Of a stretch of 61,429 bases of DNA, positions 17,007-35,132 are shown one piece after another. The translations under genes and the position numbers were made by a program. The stretch lies in assembly GCA_012519705.1 (NCBI GenBank), contig JAAYPR010000004.1, positions 1-61,429 on the forward strand. Reading direction: 5' to 3'. Numbering within the stretch: the stretch's first letter is position 1; each line of letters opens with the position of its first letter. The notes below the pieces were generated by a model. It was given only the letters and a program-made list of their open reading frames with translations, was not told where the DNA came from and made no database searches. This DNA is from Campylobacteraceae bacterium (GTDB taxonomy: Bacteria; Campylobacterota; Campylobacteria; Campylobacterales; Campylobacteraceae).

Positions 17007-17978
17007 ATGTTTAAAAGACAAAGAAGACTTAGAAGAAATAGTGCTATAAGAGATTTAGTTAGAGAGACAAGTTTAAGTGTAAATGATTTTATCTACCCGC
17101 TTTTTGTTGTTCCAGGAAATGGGGTTAGGAAAGAGACGGCTTCGATGCCAGGGGTTTTTCAACTAAGCCTTGATGAAATTTTAAAAGAGTGTGAAGAGGT
17201 TCTGAATTTAGGGATAAAATCTATCCTTCTTTTTGGGATCCCAGAAACAAAAGATAGTATCGGAAGCGATGCTTTAAGTAACGACGGCATTATCGCAGTT
17301 GCTTTAAGAGAGATAAAAAAGAACTTTCCAGACCTTTATGTTATAACGGATTTATGCTTTTGTGAATATACAGACCACGGGCATTGTGGGATATTAGACG
17401 GCGAAACTGTGGATAATGACGCAACACTAGAAATTTCAGCAAAACAAGCGTTAATCCACGCACAAAACGGAGCTGATATGATAGCACCAAGCGGGATGAT
17501 GGACGGCATCATTGAGACTTTAAGAACTGCTCTTGATGAAAATGGATATGAGAATTTGCCTATTATGTCATACTCAACTAAATTTGCATCATCATATTAC
17601 GGACCTTTTAGAGATGTGGCTGAGTCAGTTCCAAGCTTTGGCGATAGAAAAACTTACCAGATGGATCCAGCAAACCGCTTTGAAGCGATAACTGAGAGTT
17701 TAGAGGATGAAGTTCAAGGAGCGGATATTTTGATGGTAAAGCCAGCTCTTGCTTATCTTGATATCATAAGAGATTTAAGAGATAGAACCTTTTTGCCAAT
17801 TTGTGCTTATAATGTAAGTGGCGAGTATGCTTTACTAAAAGCAGGAGAGAAAGCTGGCGTGATAGAGTATGAAAAAGTGATGATGGAGACTTTGCTTAGT
17901 ATAAAAAGAGCGGGAGCAGACTTAATCATAACATACCACGCAAAAGAGGCTGCGAAGCTACTAAAAGAGTGCAAATGA
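17007..17978 (+). CDS. hemB: Delta-aminolevulinic acid dehydratase (porphobilinogen synthase)
   Basis: Condenses two 5-aminolevulinates to porphobilinogen in heme synthesis. The 323 residues contain the Cys-rich metal segment [16 protein letters not shown] and two Schiff-base lysine regions, [15 protein letters not shown] and [10 protein letters not shown]. The length is normal. AAAAGGAAA precedes the ATG. The stop overlaps argF by ATGA. With hemN at 19369 it makes a partial heme cluster, and heme is needed by PetBC and NrfHA. Confidence 0.97.
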   Translation: MFKRQRRLRRNSAIRDLVRETSLSVNDFIYPLFVVPGNGVRKETASMPGVFQLSLDEILKECEEVLNLGIKSILLFGIPETKDSIGSDALSNDGIIAVALREIKKNFPDLYVITDLCFCEYTDHGHCGILDGETVDNDATLEISAKQALIHAQNGADMIAPSGMMDGIIETLRTALDENGYENLPIMSYSTKFASSYYGPFRDVAESVPSFGDRKTYQMDPANRFEAITESLEDEVQGADILMVKPALAYLDIIRDLRDRTFLPICAYNVSGEYALLKAGEKAGVIEYEKVMMETLLSIKRAGADLIITYHAKEAAKLLKECK

Positions 17979-18892
17979 GAGACTTTTTAACATTAAATGA
18001 CTATAGTAAAAGTGAAATTTTAGAAATTATCGAACTAGCCAAAAAGATAAAAAGCGAAGTTAAAAAAGGCATTTTTACGCCTTATCTAAAAAACCAAACT
18101 CTAGCTATGATATTTGAGAAAAACTCAACTAGAACAAGAGTTAGTTTTGAGGTTGGGATGTATCAGCTTGGCGGACATGCACTTTTCTTAGATAGTAAAA
18201 CCACTCAGCTTGGCAGGGGAGAACCGATAAAAGATACTGCTAGAGTGATTGGTAGTATGTGTGATATGGCGATGCTTAGAGTCTATAAACAAAGTGATTT
18301 AGAGGAATTTGCTAAATTTGCTTCTATTCCGGTGATAAATGGCTTAAGTGATGACTTTCACCCAGTTCAGTTAATGGCTGATTATATGACTATGGATGAG
18401 CTTTCAAGTGGAAACAGCGTTGCTTACGTTGGAGATGGGAATAATATGTGTCACTCTTGGCTTATGTTAGCAAGTAAATTAGGTCTTGATTTAAGAATCG
18501 CTACGCCTGATACAAATAAGCCAAATGATGAGGTTGTTAAGATTGCTTTAGAAAATGCAAAACTAAGTGGAGCAACTATAACGCTATCAAACGACCCAAG
18601 AAAAGCAGTAGAAAACGCAGATGTTGTTACAACAGATACTTGGGTGTCAATGGGCGAAGAAGCTGGGAAGCAAGAAAAACTTGCTAAATTTAGTGGATAC
18701 TGTGTTGATGATGAGATGATGAGTTTAGCAAATAAAAACGCTATTTTCTTACACTGTCTGCCAGCGTATAGAGACTATGAAGTAAGCGAGAGTGTTTTTG
18801 AAGCTCATGCAAAAGAGGTTTTCCTAGAGGCAGAGAACAGACTTCACGCTCAAAAAGGCGTGATGGTTTGGCTAGATAGAAATAGAAAGTAA
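17975..18892 (+). CDS. argF: Ornithine carbamoyltransferase
   Basis: Makes citrulline from ornithine and carbamoyl phosphate in arginine synthesis. I choose ATG 17975, which overlaps the hemB stop as ATGA; an in-frame GTG at 17969 would add two residues. The 305-residue product has the carbamoyl-phosphate motif [22 protein letters not shown] and the ornithine-binding [11 protein letters not shown]. The coupling to hemB explains the lack of a strong ribosome site. Confidence 0.97.
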   Translation: MRDFLTLNDYSKSEILEIIELAKKIKSEVKKGIFTPYLKNQTLAMIFEKNSTRTRVSFEVGMYQLGGHALFLDSKTTQLGRGEPIKDTARVIGSMCDMAMLRVYKQSDLEEFAKFASIPVINGLSDDFHPVQLMADYMTMDELSSGNSVAYVGDGNNMCHSWLMLASKLGLDLRIATPDTNKPNDEVVKIALENAKLSGATITLSNDPRKAVENADVVTTDTWVSMGEEAGKQEKLAKFSGYCVDDEMMSLANKNAIFLHCLPAYRDYEVSESVFEAHAKEVFLEAENRLHAQKGVMVWLDRNRK

Positions 18893-18910
18893 AACAGGAA
18901 TAGGAAGATA

Positions 18911-19372
18911 ATGGATAAAACTATAGATGAGATAAACGAAGCATTAGGTGGCGAGAAAGAAAAAACTATCTTTGAGATAGTTGATGGGGATGATAAAAAC
19001 GAAAAGATGCTTACTTTAAAAAGTGGGTCATGGAGCAGTAAAGAGCCATGGTTTGGGATAGATAGTGAGCAAAACTTGCACACTATGGTTTCTATAAAAT
19101 CTTTAAATAGTTTAATTGAGGCATATAAACAACTAGCAAGAGAGAACTTTGACTTAAGGCTTGAAAAAAGCATCGCACATCACTTGCCGATTGATTTTGG
19201 TGATGTTTGGACGGTTTGCATGGATGAGATAAGAAATATCGCTATGACTAATCCAGAAAAACAAGTTGTAAGTCTAAATTTAGACCAAATCGTAAGCAGT
19301 GTTAAGAAAAAACATCCAAATTTATTTATAAATATAGAAAATCTTATGAAAGAAAGGGCAAATAGTATATGA
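18911..19372 (+). CDS. UPF0763 / DUF2603 family protein
   Basis: A 153-residue protein of a family that I know only from epsilonproteobacteria, with no known function. It has no signal peptide or membrane helix. The centre has an aromatic stretch (KSGSWSSKEPWFGID) and a helix with HHLPIDFGDVWTVCMDEI. An AGGAAG site precedes ATG 18911. The stop overlaps the hemN start as ATGA. Its fixed place between argF and hemN in Campylobacter suggests a tie to hemN expression, but that is inference. Confidence 0.88.
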   Translation: MDKTIDEINEALGGEKEKTIFEIVDGDDKNEKMLTLKSGSWSSKEPWFGIDSEQNLHTMVSIKSLNSLIEAYKQLARENFDLRLEKSIAHHLPIDFGDVWTVCMDEIRNIAMTNPEKQVVSLNLDQIVSSVKKKHPNLFINIENLMKERANSI

Positions 19373-20736
19373 AAAATCAAAATATTGACTTTGATGCCTA
19401 CACAAAGTATTCAAAACCAGGACCAAGATATACAAGCTATCCAACAGCTTTGGAGTTTAGTGAGAAATTTAGCTATGAAGCCTATATAAATGAGTTAAAA
19501 TCTCAAAAAAATGGTACCCCATTGTCGCTTTATTTTCACCTTCCGTTTTGTAGATCAGCTTGCTATTTTTGTGGCTGTAACGTTGTATATACCAGCAAAG
19601 TTGAAAAAATGGATAGGTATTTAGACTACCTAGAAAAAGAGTTAGAAATTTTAAGCAAGGTAGTTGATACCAAAAGAGTTGTAACTCAGATGCACTTTGG
19701 CGGTGGAACTCCTACATTTTATAATGATAGGCAACTTGATAGGTTGATTAAAAGTATAAAAAAGTATTTTACAAATTTTAGTGATGATGCTGAGATAAGC
19801 TGTGAGATAGACCCAAGGTTTTTGACAAAAGAGCAAGTTGATGTTTTGGTAGGGCATGGGTTTAACAGAGTTAGTTTTGGAGTTCAGGACTTTAACGAAA
19901 AAGTTCAAAAAGAGATTCATAGAATTCAACCTTATGAGATAACAAAAAACGCTGTTGATATGGTTAGAGCCAAAGGGATAAAGTCAGTAAATATGGATCT
20001 AATTTATGGACTTCCATATCAAACATTAGAGACTTTTAAAGAGACTTTGAGATTATCTTTAACTCTAGATACCGATAGATACGCTATCTTTAACTACGCT
20101 CACGTTCCGTGGATTAAAAAATCAATGCGTAAATTTGACGAGACAACTCTCCCAGCCCCAAGTGAAAAGCTTGAAATTCTAAAATTTACTCACGACTATC
20201 TAACATCACATGGGTATAAAATGATAGGGATGGATCACTACGCAAAACCTCATGATGAGCTTTTTAAAGCACTAGAAGATGGAAGTTTACATAGAAATTT
20301 CCAAGGCTATACTACAAAAGGCGGAGCTGATTTGATAGGCATAGGCCTAACTAGTATAGGCGAGGGGAAAAGCCACTATGCTCAAAACTTCAAAGATATG
20401 AAGCCTTATGAAGAAGCTATAGATAGTGGAAAACTACCTTTCTTTAAAGGGGTGAAACTAACTGATGAAGACCTGATAAGAAAAGCAGTTATCATGAGTC
20501 TTATGAGTAATTTTTATCTTGATATCGTAAAAATAGAAAAAGAGTTTGGTATAAATTTCAAAGAGCATTTTAGTGATAGTTTAGAAAAACTAAAAGAGCT
20601 TGATGAGTTTGTAGAAGTTAGTGATAAAGAGATAAGAGTAACTCCAACAGGAACTCTCTTAATTAGAAATATCTCAATGTGTTTTGATGAATATATGGCT
20701 GGAAAAGGTGAGAAAACATTCTCTAAAACTATTTAA
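19369..20736 (+). CDS. hemN: Oxygen-independent coproporphyrinogen III oxidase
   Basis: Radical-SAM enzyme that converts coproporphyrinogen III to protoporphyrinogen IX under low oxygen. The 455 residues have the cluster motif C61-X3-C65-X2-C68 followed by C70, the HemN pattern. HFGGGTPTF and the later IGLTSIGEG are also typical, and the full HemN C-terminal domain is present, which separates it from the heme chaperone HemW. The start overlaps the UPF0763 stop. Confidence 0.96.
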   Translation: MKNQNIDFDAYTKYSKPGPRYTSYPTALEFSEKFSYEAYINELKSQKNGTPLSLYFHLPFCRSACYFCGCNVVYTSKVEKMDRYLDYLEKELEILSKVVDTKRVVTQMHFGGGTPTFYNDRQLDRLIKSIKKYFTNFSDDAEISCEIDPRFLTKEQVDVLVGHGFNRVSFGVQDFNEKVQKEIHRIQPYEITKNAVDMVRAKGIKSVNMDLIYGLPYQTLETFKETLRLSLTLDTDRYAIFNYAHVPWIKKSMRKFDETTLPAPSEKLEILKFTHDYLTSHGYKMIGMDHYAKPHDELFKALEDGSLHRNFQGYTTKGGADLIGIGLTSIGEGKSHYAQNFKDMKPYEEAIDSGKLPFFKGVKLTDEDLIRKAVIMSLMSNFYLDIVKIEKEFGINFKEHFSDSLEKLKELDEFVEVSDKEIRVTPTGTLLIRNISMCFDEYMAGKGEKTFSKTI

Positions 20737-20746
20737 TTACGTTAAA

Positions 20747-20771
20747 TTCCAGCCTAAATTTTGGGCTGGAA
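20747..20771 (+). terminator. Possible weak terminator after hemN
   Basis: TTCCAGCC and GGCTGGAA form an 8-bp stem with a loop of nine bases. No strong T-run follows, so it may be only a stabilising 3' hairpin. Confidence 0.4.
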
Positions 20772-20812
20772 ACTTAAAGTTTGGTAAAATTCAAGTAAAT
20801 TTGCAAATTTAC

Positions 20813-20841
20813 TTGACAATTAAAAATTTTTGAGCTACAAT
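20813..20841 (+). promoter_or_regulatory. Promoter of the tRNA-Thr/Tyr/Gly cluster
   Basis: A perfect TTGACA (20813-20818) is separated by 17 bp from TACAAT (20836-20841), 28 bases before the first tRNA. A near-consensus -35 box is unusual in Campylobacter and fits a strong stable-RNA promoter. Confidence 0.75.
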
Positions 20842-20869
20842 ACCAACTTACAATTTAATTTTCTAGGAT

Positions 20870-20945
20870 GCTGGTGTAGCTCAGTTGGTAGAGCTACTGC
20901 CTTGTAAGCAGTAGGTCGGCGGTTCGAGTCCGTTCACCAGCTCCA
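20870..20945 (+). tRNA. tRNA-Thr (anticodon TGT)
   Basis: A 76-base cloverleaf with acceptor arms GCTGGTG/CACCAGC, D-arm AGCTCAGTTGGTAGAGCT, anticodon loop CTTGTAA between ACTGC and GCAGT, T-arm GGTTCGAGTCC, and an encoded CCA. It is first of three closely spaced tRNAs. Confidence 0.97.
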
Positions 20946-20984
20946 TTTTTTTAACAGTGTTTGACCAGATATAGCAAACTAAGA

Positions 20985-21069
<85 letters not shown>

Positions 21070-21078
21070 TTGCTAATT

Positions 21079-21155
<77 letters not shown>

Positions 21156-21242
21156 ATTTTTTAAGGATAATGAAACTGGGAGCTGTAGCTATATTTTTTA
21201 TGCAGTTACTACTTTCGTTTCCAAATAGTTGTTTGTGTATGT

Positions 21243-21248
21243 TATAAT
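21243..21248 (+). promoter_or_regulatory. Candidate -10 box for tRNA-Thr(GGT)-tuf
   Basis: TATAAT preceded by TGTATGT lies 30 bases before the second tRNA-Thr, in the 123-bp gap after tRNA-Gly. It could drive the tRNA-tuf transcript. No strong -35 box is seen. Confidence 0.6.
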
Positions 21249-21278
21249 ATGTTGTTTCTACTTTGCCATGAGATTAGT

Positions 21279-21353
<75 letters not shown>

Positions 21354-21422
21354 TCAAATTAGAGCAACTATAAGAGCACAAACTTTTGACATAGTAAAAA
21401 GATATCATTAATGGAGGAAAAG

Positions 21423-22622
21423 ATGGCTAAAGAAAAATTTACACGTACGAAGCCACACGTTAATATAGGTACTATCGGTCACGTTGACCATGGTAAAACA
21501 ACTTTGACAGCTGCTATTTCAGCAGTTCTGGCACAGCAAGGTCTAGCAGAGATGAGAGACTATGACAAGATAGACAATGCTCCGGAAGAAAGAGATCGTG
21601 GTATTACGATTGCTACTTCTCACATCGAGTATGAAACAGAAAGCAGACACTATGCTCACGTTGACTGTCCAGGTCACGCTGACTATGTTAAAAACATGAT
21701 TACTGGTGCTGCTCAAATGGACGGTGCTATCCTAGTTGTTAACGCAGCTGATGGTCCTATGCCACAAACAAGAGAGCACATTCTACTATCAAGACAAGTT
21801 GGTGTTCCATATATCGTTGTTTTCCTAAACAAAGCAGATATGGTTGATGACGCTGAACTTATCGAACTAGTTGAAATGGAAGTTAGAGAACTACTAAACG
21901 AGTATGAATTCCCAGGAGACGATACACCAATCGTTGTTGGTTCAGCTCTACAAGCTCTAGAAGAAGCTAAAAGAGGCGAAGCAGGCGACTGGTCAGCAAA
22001 AATTATGGAATTAATGGCTGCAGTTGATAGCTATATCCCAACTCCAGAAAGAGATACAGATAAAGCATTCCTAATGCCAATCGAAGACGTTTTCTCAATT
22101 TCAGGACGTGGAACAGTTGTTACAGGAAGAATTGAAAAAGGTACTGTAAAAGTAGGTGAAACTATCGAAATCGTAGGTATTAAACCAACTAGATCAACAA
22201 CTGTAACTGGTGTTGAAATGTTTAGAAAAGAGATGGAACAAGGTCAAGCAGGCGATAACTGTGGTATCTTACTTAGAGGTATAGGTAAAGATGACGTTGA
22301 AAGAGGTATGGTTCTAGCTAAACCTGGTTCAATTACTCCACATAGTAAATTTGAAGCTGAAGTTTATATCTTAAATAAAGAAGAAGGTGGAAGACACACT
22401 CCATTCTTTAATAACTATAGACCACAGTTCTATATCAGAACAACAGACGTTACAGGTTCTATTCACCTAGCTGAAGGCACAGAAATGGTTATGCCAGGTG
22501 ATAACGTTAAAATTACTGTTGAACTAATCTACCCAGTTGCTCTAGAGCAAGGTACAAGATTTGCTATCCGTGAGGGTGGTAAAACTGTTGGTTCAGGTGT
22601 TGTTTCTAAAATATTAGGTTAA
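21423..22622 (+). CDS. tuf: Elongation factor Tu
   Basis: GTPase that delivers aminoacyl-tRNA to the ribosome. The start is ATG 21423 ([16 protein letters not shown]), preceded by GGAGG; an earlier in-frame ATG at 21411 overlaps that site and is unlikely. The 399 residues have G1 GHVDHGKT, G3 DCPGHADY and G4 NKADM. Codon use is strongly biased as in other highly expressed genes. A clean terminator follows at 22633. tsf for its exchange factor is at 8048. Confidence 0.98.
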   Translation: MAKEKFTRTKPHVNIGTIGHVDHGKTTLTAAISAVLAQQGLAEMRDYDKIDNAPEERDRGITIATSHIEYETESRHYAHVDCPGHADYVKNMITGAAQMDGAILVVNAADGPMPQTREHILLSRQVGVPYIVVFLNKADMVDDAELIELVEMEVRELLNEYEFPGDDTPIVVGSALQALEEAKRGEAGDWSAKIMELMAAVDSYIPTPERDTDKAFLMPIEDVFSISGRGTVVTGRIEKGTVKVGETIEIVGIKPTRSTTVTGVEMFRKEMEQGQAGDNCGILLRGIGKDDVERGMVLAKPGSITPHSKFEAEVYILNKEEGGRHTPFFNNYRPQFYIRTTDVTGSIHLAEGTEMVMPGDNVKITVELIYPVALEQGTRFAIREGGKTVGSGVVSKILG

Positions 22623-22632
22623 TTTATAAAAA

Positions 22633-22660
22633 AGAGTGAGGTTTCTCACTCTTTTATTTT
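22633..22660 (+). terminator. Intrinsic terminator after tuf
   Basis: AGAGTGAG-GTTT-CTCACTCT is a perfect 8-bp stem followed by TTTATTTT. It separates tuf from rpmG, perhaps as an attenuator rather than a full stop, since no clear promoter was found for rpmG. Confidence 0.75.
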
Positions 22661-22676
22661 AAAATAAGGAAAATTT

Positions 22677-22835
22677 ATGAGAATTAAAGTAGGTTTAAAA
22701 TGCAGTGAGAGTGGAGAGATTAACTACACTACATATAAAAACAGCAAGACAACTACAGAAAAATTAGAGCTAAGAAAGTATTGTCCAAGACTTAGAAAAC
22801 ATACTATTCATAAAGAAGTTAAACTAAAAAGTTAA
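22677..22835 (+). CDS. rpmG: 50S ribosomal protein L33
   Basis: A 52-residue protein ([17 protein letters not shown] at the start, [15 protein letters not shown] near the end) with the L33 pattern. AAGGAAAA precedes the ATG. Only C9 and C36 remain of the four zinc-ligand positions found in CxxC/CxxC versions, so it is probably a zinc-free or half-degenerate form. It lies between tuf and tRNA-Trp/secE, a classic bacterial arrangement. Confidence 0.93.
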   Translation: MRIKVGLKCSESGEINYTTYKNSKTTTEKLELRKYCPRLRKHTIHKEVKLKS

Positions 22836-22841
22836 ATTTAT

Positions 22842-22917
22842 AGGGCAATAGCTCCAATGGTAGAGCACCGGATTCCAAATCCGACTGTTGGGGGTTCGAG
22901 TCCCTCTTGCCCTGCCA
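22842..22917 (+). tRNA. tRNA-Trp (anticodon CCA)
   Basis: A 76-base cloverleaf with acceptor AGGGCAA/TTGCCCT, anticodon loop TTCCAAA between CCGGA and TCCGA, T-arm GGGGGTTCGAGTCCCTC, and an encoded CCA. It lies 15 bp ahead of secE. Confidence 0.97.
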
Positions 22918-22932
22918 GTAAAAGGTTTAGAT

Positions 22933-23112
22933 ATGGAAAAATTTAAAAGTTATATTAATCAATCAAAAATAGAACTTGACAAGGTAATCTTCCCAACAAA
23001 AGCTCAAATCAGAAATTCTTTTGTTATGGTATTGATAGTAGTTACTGCGATATCGCTATTTTTAGCTTTGGTTGATGTAATTATGTCTTTTACTATTTCA
23101 AAGATAGTGTGA
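22933..23112 (+). CDS. secE: Preprotein translocase subunit SecE
   Basis: A 59-residue single-span SecE that clamps SecY in the Sec channel. It starts at ATG 22933 (MEKFKSYINQSKIELDKVIF). The longer frame from 22888 would be read out of tRNA-Trp and is rejected. The hinge FPTKAQIRNSFVMVLIV leads into one membrane helix. AAAGGTTTAGAT lies upstream, with only a weak ribosome site. secE-nusG order is conserved. Confidence 0.93.
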   Translation: MEKFKSYINQSKIELDKVIFPTKAQIRNSFVMVLIVVTAISLFLALVDVIMSFTISKIV

Positions 23113-23119
23113 GGTAGGC

Positions 23120-23650
23120 ATGGCACACAGATGGTATGCTATCCAGACTTACGCTGGCTCTGAAATGAGTGTTAAAAATGCTATAGAGGCTTTAGCTAGC
23201 AATCAAGGACTAGAAGACAGAATTGAACAAGTTGTAGTTCCAACTGAAGATCTTATTGATATCAAAAATGGAAAACAAACTATAAAAGAAAAAAGTCTTT
23301 ATCCAGGGTATTGTTTTGCTAAACTAGACTTAGATACTGCTTTATGGCATAAAATTCAAAATTTACCAAAAGTTAGTCGTTTCATTGGTGAGTCAAAAAA
23401 ACCAACAGCTTTAAGCGAGCAAGATATTGAACTTATCCTTGATAAGGTCAACAAAAGAGGAGCACCAAAACCTAAAATTTCATTCGATGAGGGTGAAAAT
23501 GTTAGGATAATCGAAGGTCCTTTTGCAAACTTTATAGGCACAGTTGAAGAGTATGATATGCTACATGGAACTCTAAGGCTAAATGTCTCTATTTTTGGTA
23601 GAAGTACTCCAGTTGAGATACTGTATTCTCAAGTTGAAAAAATCGTTTAA
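23120..23650 (+). CDS. nusG: Transcription termination/antitermination protein NusG
   Basis: Binds RNA polymerase and links it to Rho or the ribosome. The 176 residues comprise an NGN domain ([26 protein letters not shown]) and a C-terminal KOW domain ([19 protein letters not shown]). GAGGTAGGC precedes ATG. It is followed 17 bp later by rplK. Length and domains are normal. Confidence 0.97.
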   Translation: MAHRWYAIQTYAGSEMSVKNAIEALASNQGLEDRIEQVVVPTEDLIDIKNGKQTIKEKSLYPGYCFAKLDLDTALWHKIQNLPKVSRFIGESKKPTALSEQDIELILDKVNKRGAPKPKISFDEGENVRIIEGPFANFIGTVEEYDMLHGTLRLNVSIFGRSTPVEILYSQVEKIV

Positions 23651-23667
23651 TAATTAAGGAGAAATCT

Positions 23668-24093
23668 ATGGCTAAAAAAGTTATAGGCGAAATTAAGTTA
23701 CAAATTGCTGCTACAAAAGCAAATCCAAGCCCACCGGTAGGTCCAGCACTTGGACAAAAAGGTGTTAATATTATGGAATTTTGTAAGGCATTTAACGAAA
23801 GAACAAAAGATATGGCAGGCTTTAATATACCTGTTGTTATCACAGTTTATGCAGACAAAAGCTTTACATTTATAACAAAACAACCACCTGCGACAGATTT
23901 AATCAAAAAAGCAGCTGGTATTCAAAAAGGTTCAGACAACCCTTTAAAAAACAAAATTGCAACTTTAACTAAAGCTCAAGTTTTAGAAATAGTTGACAAA
24001 AAAATTGCTGACCTAAACACTACAGATAGAGAGCAAGCTGCTAGAATCATAGCTGGTTCAGCAAAATCTATGGGAATTACCATAGTAGACTGA
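23668..24093 (+). CDS. rplK: 50S ribosomal protein L11
   Basis: Part of the GTPase-associated centre. The 141 residues have [20 protein letters not shown] in the N-terminal domain and the C-terminal RNA-binding [17 protein letters not shown] region. AAGGAG precedes the ATG. It is first of rplK-rplA-rplJ-rplL. Confidence 0.98.
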   Translation: MAKKVIGEIKLQIAATKANPSPPVGPALGQKGVNIMEFCKAFNERTKDMAGFNIPVVITVYADKSFTFITKQPPATDLIKKAAGIQKGSDNPLKNKIATLTKAQVLEIVDKKIADLNTTDREQAARIIAGSAKSMGITIVD

Positions 24094-24103
24094 TATCCTT
24101 TCA

Positions 24104-24127
24104 CCACCAAGGATTAAATAAAGGTGG
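24104..24127 (+). promoter_or_regulatory. Possible L1-binding hairpin between rplK and rplA
   Basis: CCACC (24104-24108) can pair with GGTGG (24123-24127) around a 14-base loop in the 59-bp gap. L1 represses its operon through an rRNA-like site, placed in the L11-L1 region in various bacteria. The stem is short and the call is tentative. Confidence 0.3.
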
Positions 24128-24152
24128 AAGCAAATTTAATGCGGAGAAACTT

Positions 24153-24854
24153 ATGGGAAAAAATTCAAAAAGATTTCAAGAATTACTAAAAAAAGTAGAT
24201 TCTACTAAAAATTATTCAATAGAAGAAGCAGTTGAGACAGTTAAAACGCTTTCATCTGCTAAATTTGATGAGACAGTTGAAGTAGCTTTAAAGCTAAACG
24301 TTGATCCAAGACACGCAGACCAAATGGTAAGAGGTTCTGTTATTCTTCCAGCAGGCACTGGTAAGATTGTAAGAGTTGCAGTTATTGCAAAAGACCTTAA
24401 AGCTGATGAAGCTAAAGTTGCTGGAGCTGATATCGTAGGTGATGATGATTTAATCGAAGAGATTCAAAAAGGAAATATCAATTTTGATGTTTTAATAGCA
24501 ACTCCAAATTTAATGGGATTAGTTGGTAAAGTAGGTAGAATTCTTGGGCCAAAAGGCCTTATGCCAAACCCAAAAACAGGAACTGTTACAATGGATGTAG
24601 CTCAAGCTGTTAAAAACGCAAAAGGCGGTCAAGTAAACTTTAGAGTTGACAAACAAGGAAATATCCACGCAGGTATCGGTAAAGTAAGCTTTTCAAAAGA
24701 AGATTTACTATCAAACCTAACTGCATTTATAAAAGAGATAAATAGACATAAACCTGCTGCTGCAAAAGGTAGATATGTAAGAAACGCAGCACTTTCATTA
24801 ACTATGAGTCCATCTGTAAATATGGATACTCAAGAAGTTATTGATTTAAGATAA
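24153..24854 (+). CDS. rplA: 50S ribosomal protein L1
   Basis: L1 stalk protein and likely translational repressor of its operon. The 233 residues include [20 protein letters not shown] near the start and the L1 signature [24 protein letters not shown] precedes the ATG. The length is normal. Confidence 0.98.
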   Translation: MGKNSKRFQELLKKVDSTKNYSIEEAVETVKTLSSAKFDETVEVALKLNVDPRHADQMVRGSVILPAGTGKIVRVAVIAKDLKADEAKVAGADIVGDDDLIEEIQKGNINFDVLIATPNLMGLVGKVGRILGPKGLMPNPKTGTVTMDVAQAVKNAKGGQVNFRVDKQGNIHAGIGKVSFSKEDLLSNLTAFIKEINRHKPAAAKGRYVRNAALSLTMSPSVNMDTQEVIDLR

Positions 24855-24879
24855 TTTAAATTTTAAATAGTTTTATTTT

Positions 24880-24958
24880 AGATTGGAGATAGCAAAAGGC
24901 TTAATGCTTAATTGAGTGCAAACTCTCTTTGCTTGAAATCACCGGTCGGAAAGGAGAA
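24880..24958 (+). promoter_or_regulatory. L10 leader-like structured mRNA upstream of rplJ
   Basis: In the 107-bp gap, AGCAAA (24891-24896) pairs with TTTGCT (24928-24933). Inside it, GAGT-GCAA-ACTC (24914-24925) forms a hairpin with a GNRA loop. The AAGGAG ribosome site follows. L10-L7/L12 binds such leaders to repress rplJL in many bacteria. Position and shape fit, but I have not aligned it to the Rfam model. Confidence 0.55.
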
Positions 24959-24961
24959 TAA

Positions 24962-25444
24962 GTGACTAAAAACGAGAAAATTGCTTTAGTTTCAAAACTT
25001 ACTGAAAGCTTTAAAGAGTCTGATGGGTTAGTTGTTGCTGACTTTAGAGGGCTAGAAGTTCCAAAACTTGAAGAGCTTAGAAAAGCTGCTAAAGATCAAG
25101 ATGTAAAAGTTATGGTTATTAAAAATACCTTAGCAAAAATCGCATTAGATCAAGCAGATAAAAGTGGACTAGAGTTAAAAGATACAAACATATTCTTATG
25201 GGGCGACCAGTTAAATGTTGCAAAAGTTTCTGTTAAATATGCAGAAAAAAATAAACAATTTATTCTAAAAACCGCTCATATAGATGGCGAAGTTTGTGGT
25301 GTGGATAAAGTTGAAGCGTTATCTAAACTACCAGGAAGAGAAGAGCTTATTGCTATGCTTCTTCAAGTTTGGAATGCACCAGTTCAGAATTTTACAATTG
25401 GTCTAAATGCGCTTAAAGAGAAAAAAGAACAAGAATCAGCATAA
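24962..25444 (+). CDS. rplJ: 50S ribosomal protein L10
   Basis: Stalk base that anchors L7/L12 dimers. It starts with GTG 24962, with AAAGGAG just upstream. The 160 residues have [17 protein letters not shown] and [11 protein letters not shown] in the rRNA-binding domain and a C-terminal helix for L12. The leader upstream suggests autogenous control. Confidence 0.97.
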   Translation: MTKNEKIALVSKLTESFKESDGLVVADFRGLEVPKLEELRKAAKDQDVKVMVIKNTLAKIALDQADKSGLELKDTNIFLWGDQLNVAKVSVKYAEKNKQFILKTAHIDGEVCGVDKVEALSKLPGREELIAMLLQVWNAPVQNFTIGLNALKEKKEQESA

Positions 25445-25464
25445 AAAATTTAGGAGATAATAAA

Positions 25465-25842
25465 ATGGCAATTACAAAAGAAGATGTATTAGAGTATATC
25501 TCTAATCTTACAGTTTTAGAGTTAAGTGAATTAGTTAAAGAATTTGAAGAAAAATTCGGCGTTAGTGCAGCACCTGTAATGGTAGCTGGAGCAGCTGGAG
25601 CGGTAGCTGGTGGCGAAGCAGCAGAAGAAAAAACAGAGTTTGACGTTGTTTTAGTTGAAGCAGGCGATAAGAAAATCAACGTTATTAAAGTTGTTAGAAC
25701 TTTAACAGGTTTAGGTCTTAAAGAAGCAAAAGATGCGGTTGAGCAAACTCCATCTACACTTAAAGAAGGTATCAGTAAAGACGAAGCTGAAGAAGCTAAA
25801 AAACAACTTGAAGAAGCTGGAGCTAAAGTCGAGCTTAAATAA
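25465..25842 (+). CDS. rplL: 50S ribosomal protein L7/L12
   Basis: Multicopy stalk protein that recruits translational GTPases. The 125 residues have an N-terminal dimerisation domain, an Ala/Gly-rich hinge (about 37-52) and the C-terminal domain [20 protein letters not shown] with [20 protein letters not shown] precedes the ATG. Two hairpins lie between it and rpoB. Confidence 0.98.
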   Translation: MAITKEDVLEYISNLTVLELSELVKEFEEKFGVSAAPVMVAGAAGAVAGGEAAEEKTEFDVVLVEAGDKKINVIKVVRTLTGLGLKEAKDAVEQTPSTLKEGISKDEAEEAKKQLEEAGAKVELK

Positions 25843-25872
25843 TTTGCAACAAATTATTTGTATCAAATTAGT

Positions 25873-34595
<8,723 letters not shown>

Positions 34596-34599
34596 AAAT

Positions 34600-34635
34600 C
34601 GGGAGATAAGTTCTCCCGAATCTCTTCTTTCTTAA
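34600..34635 (+). terminator. Intrinsic terminator after rpoC
   Basis: CGGGAGA-TAAGT-TCTCCCG is a perfect 7-bp stem, followed by AATCTCTTCTTTCTT. It closes the secE-rpoC unit. Confidence 0.7.
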
Positions 34636-34647
34636 TGCAAATTCTTG

Positions 34648-34653
34648 TATAAT
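34648..34653 (+). promoter_or_regulatory. Candidate -10 box for the DoxX-family gene
   Basis: TATAAT in the context TTGTATAATGG lies 28 bases before the ATG at 34681, just after the rpoC terminator. Confidence 0.6.
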
Positions 34654-34680
34654 GGCATAAATTTAGTTTAGGAGAAATTT

Positions 34681-35079
34681 ATGTCGAGATATCTAAATTT
34701 TCCAAGCTTTGGATTACTACTTCTTAGAGTCTTTCTAGGTATAAATGTGCTTTTTCACGGAGTTGCTAAAATAAAAAGTGGCGTTGGCGGAGTTGCTGGG
34801 ATGTTAGTTGCAAAAGGGATTCCTGCTTTTATAGCGTATGGCGTCTACATTGGCGAAATTATCGCTCCAATTATGATAATAGTTGGATTTTATACTCGTT
34901 TAGCATCTCTCATCCTTATAGGAACATGTGCTGTGATACTTTACGTTGGGCATGCTGACACACTGTTTGCTATAACGCCTTATGGCGGACTTTCACCTGA
35001 AATTGTTTATCTCTATCTTGGCGGAGCACTATGTCTGTTTTTCTGTGGTGGTGGTAAATTTAGTGCTAAGAATGATTAA
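34681..35079 (+). CDS. DoxX family membrane protein
   Basis: The 132 residues have four predicted membrane helices and the DoxX pattern LLLRVFLGINVLFHGVAKI and IGEIIAPIMIIVGFYTRLA. Family members are small inner-membrane proteins; some are linked to quinone-dependent redox or thiol stress, but most have no known function. TAGGAG precedes the ATG. It has its own promoter and lies upstream of iadA with 53 bp between, so it may or may not be co-transcribed. Confidence 0.85.
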   Translation: MSRYLNFPSFGLLLLRVFLGINVLFHGVAKIKSGVGGVAGMLVAKGIPAFIAYGVYIGEIIAPIMIIVGFYTRLASLILIGTCAVILYVGHADTLFAITPYGGLSPEIVYLYLGGALCLFFCGGGKFSAKND

Positions 35080-35132
35080 CTTAAAAATAGTAAAATTCAA
35101 AAATAGTTAACTTTAAACAATTAGGAGGAAAA

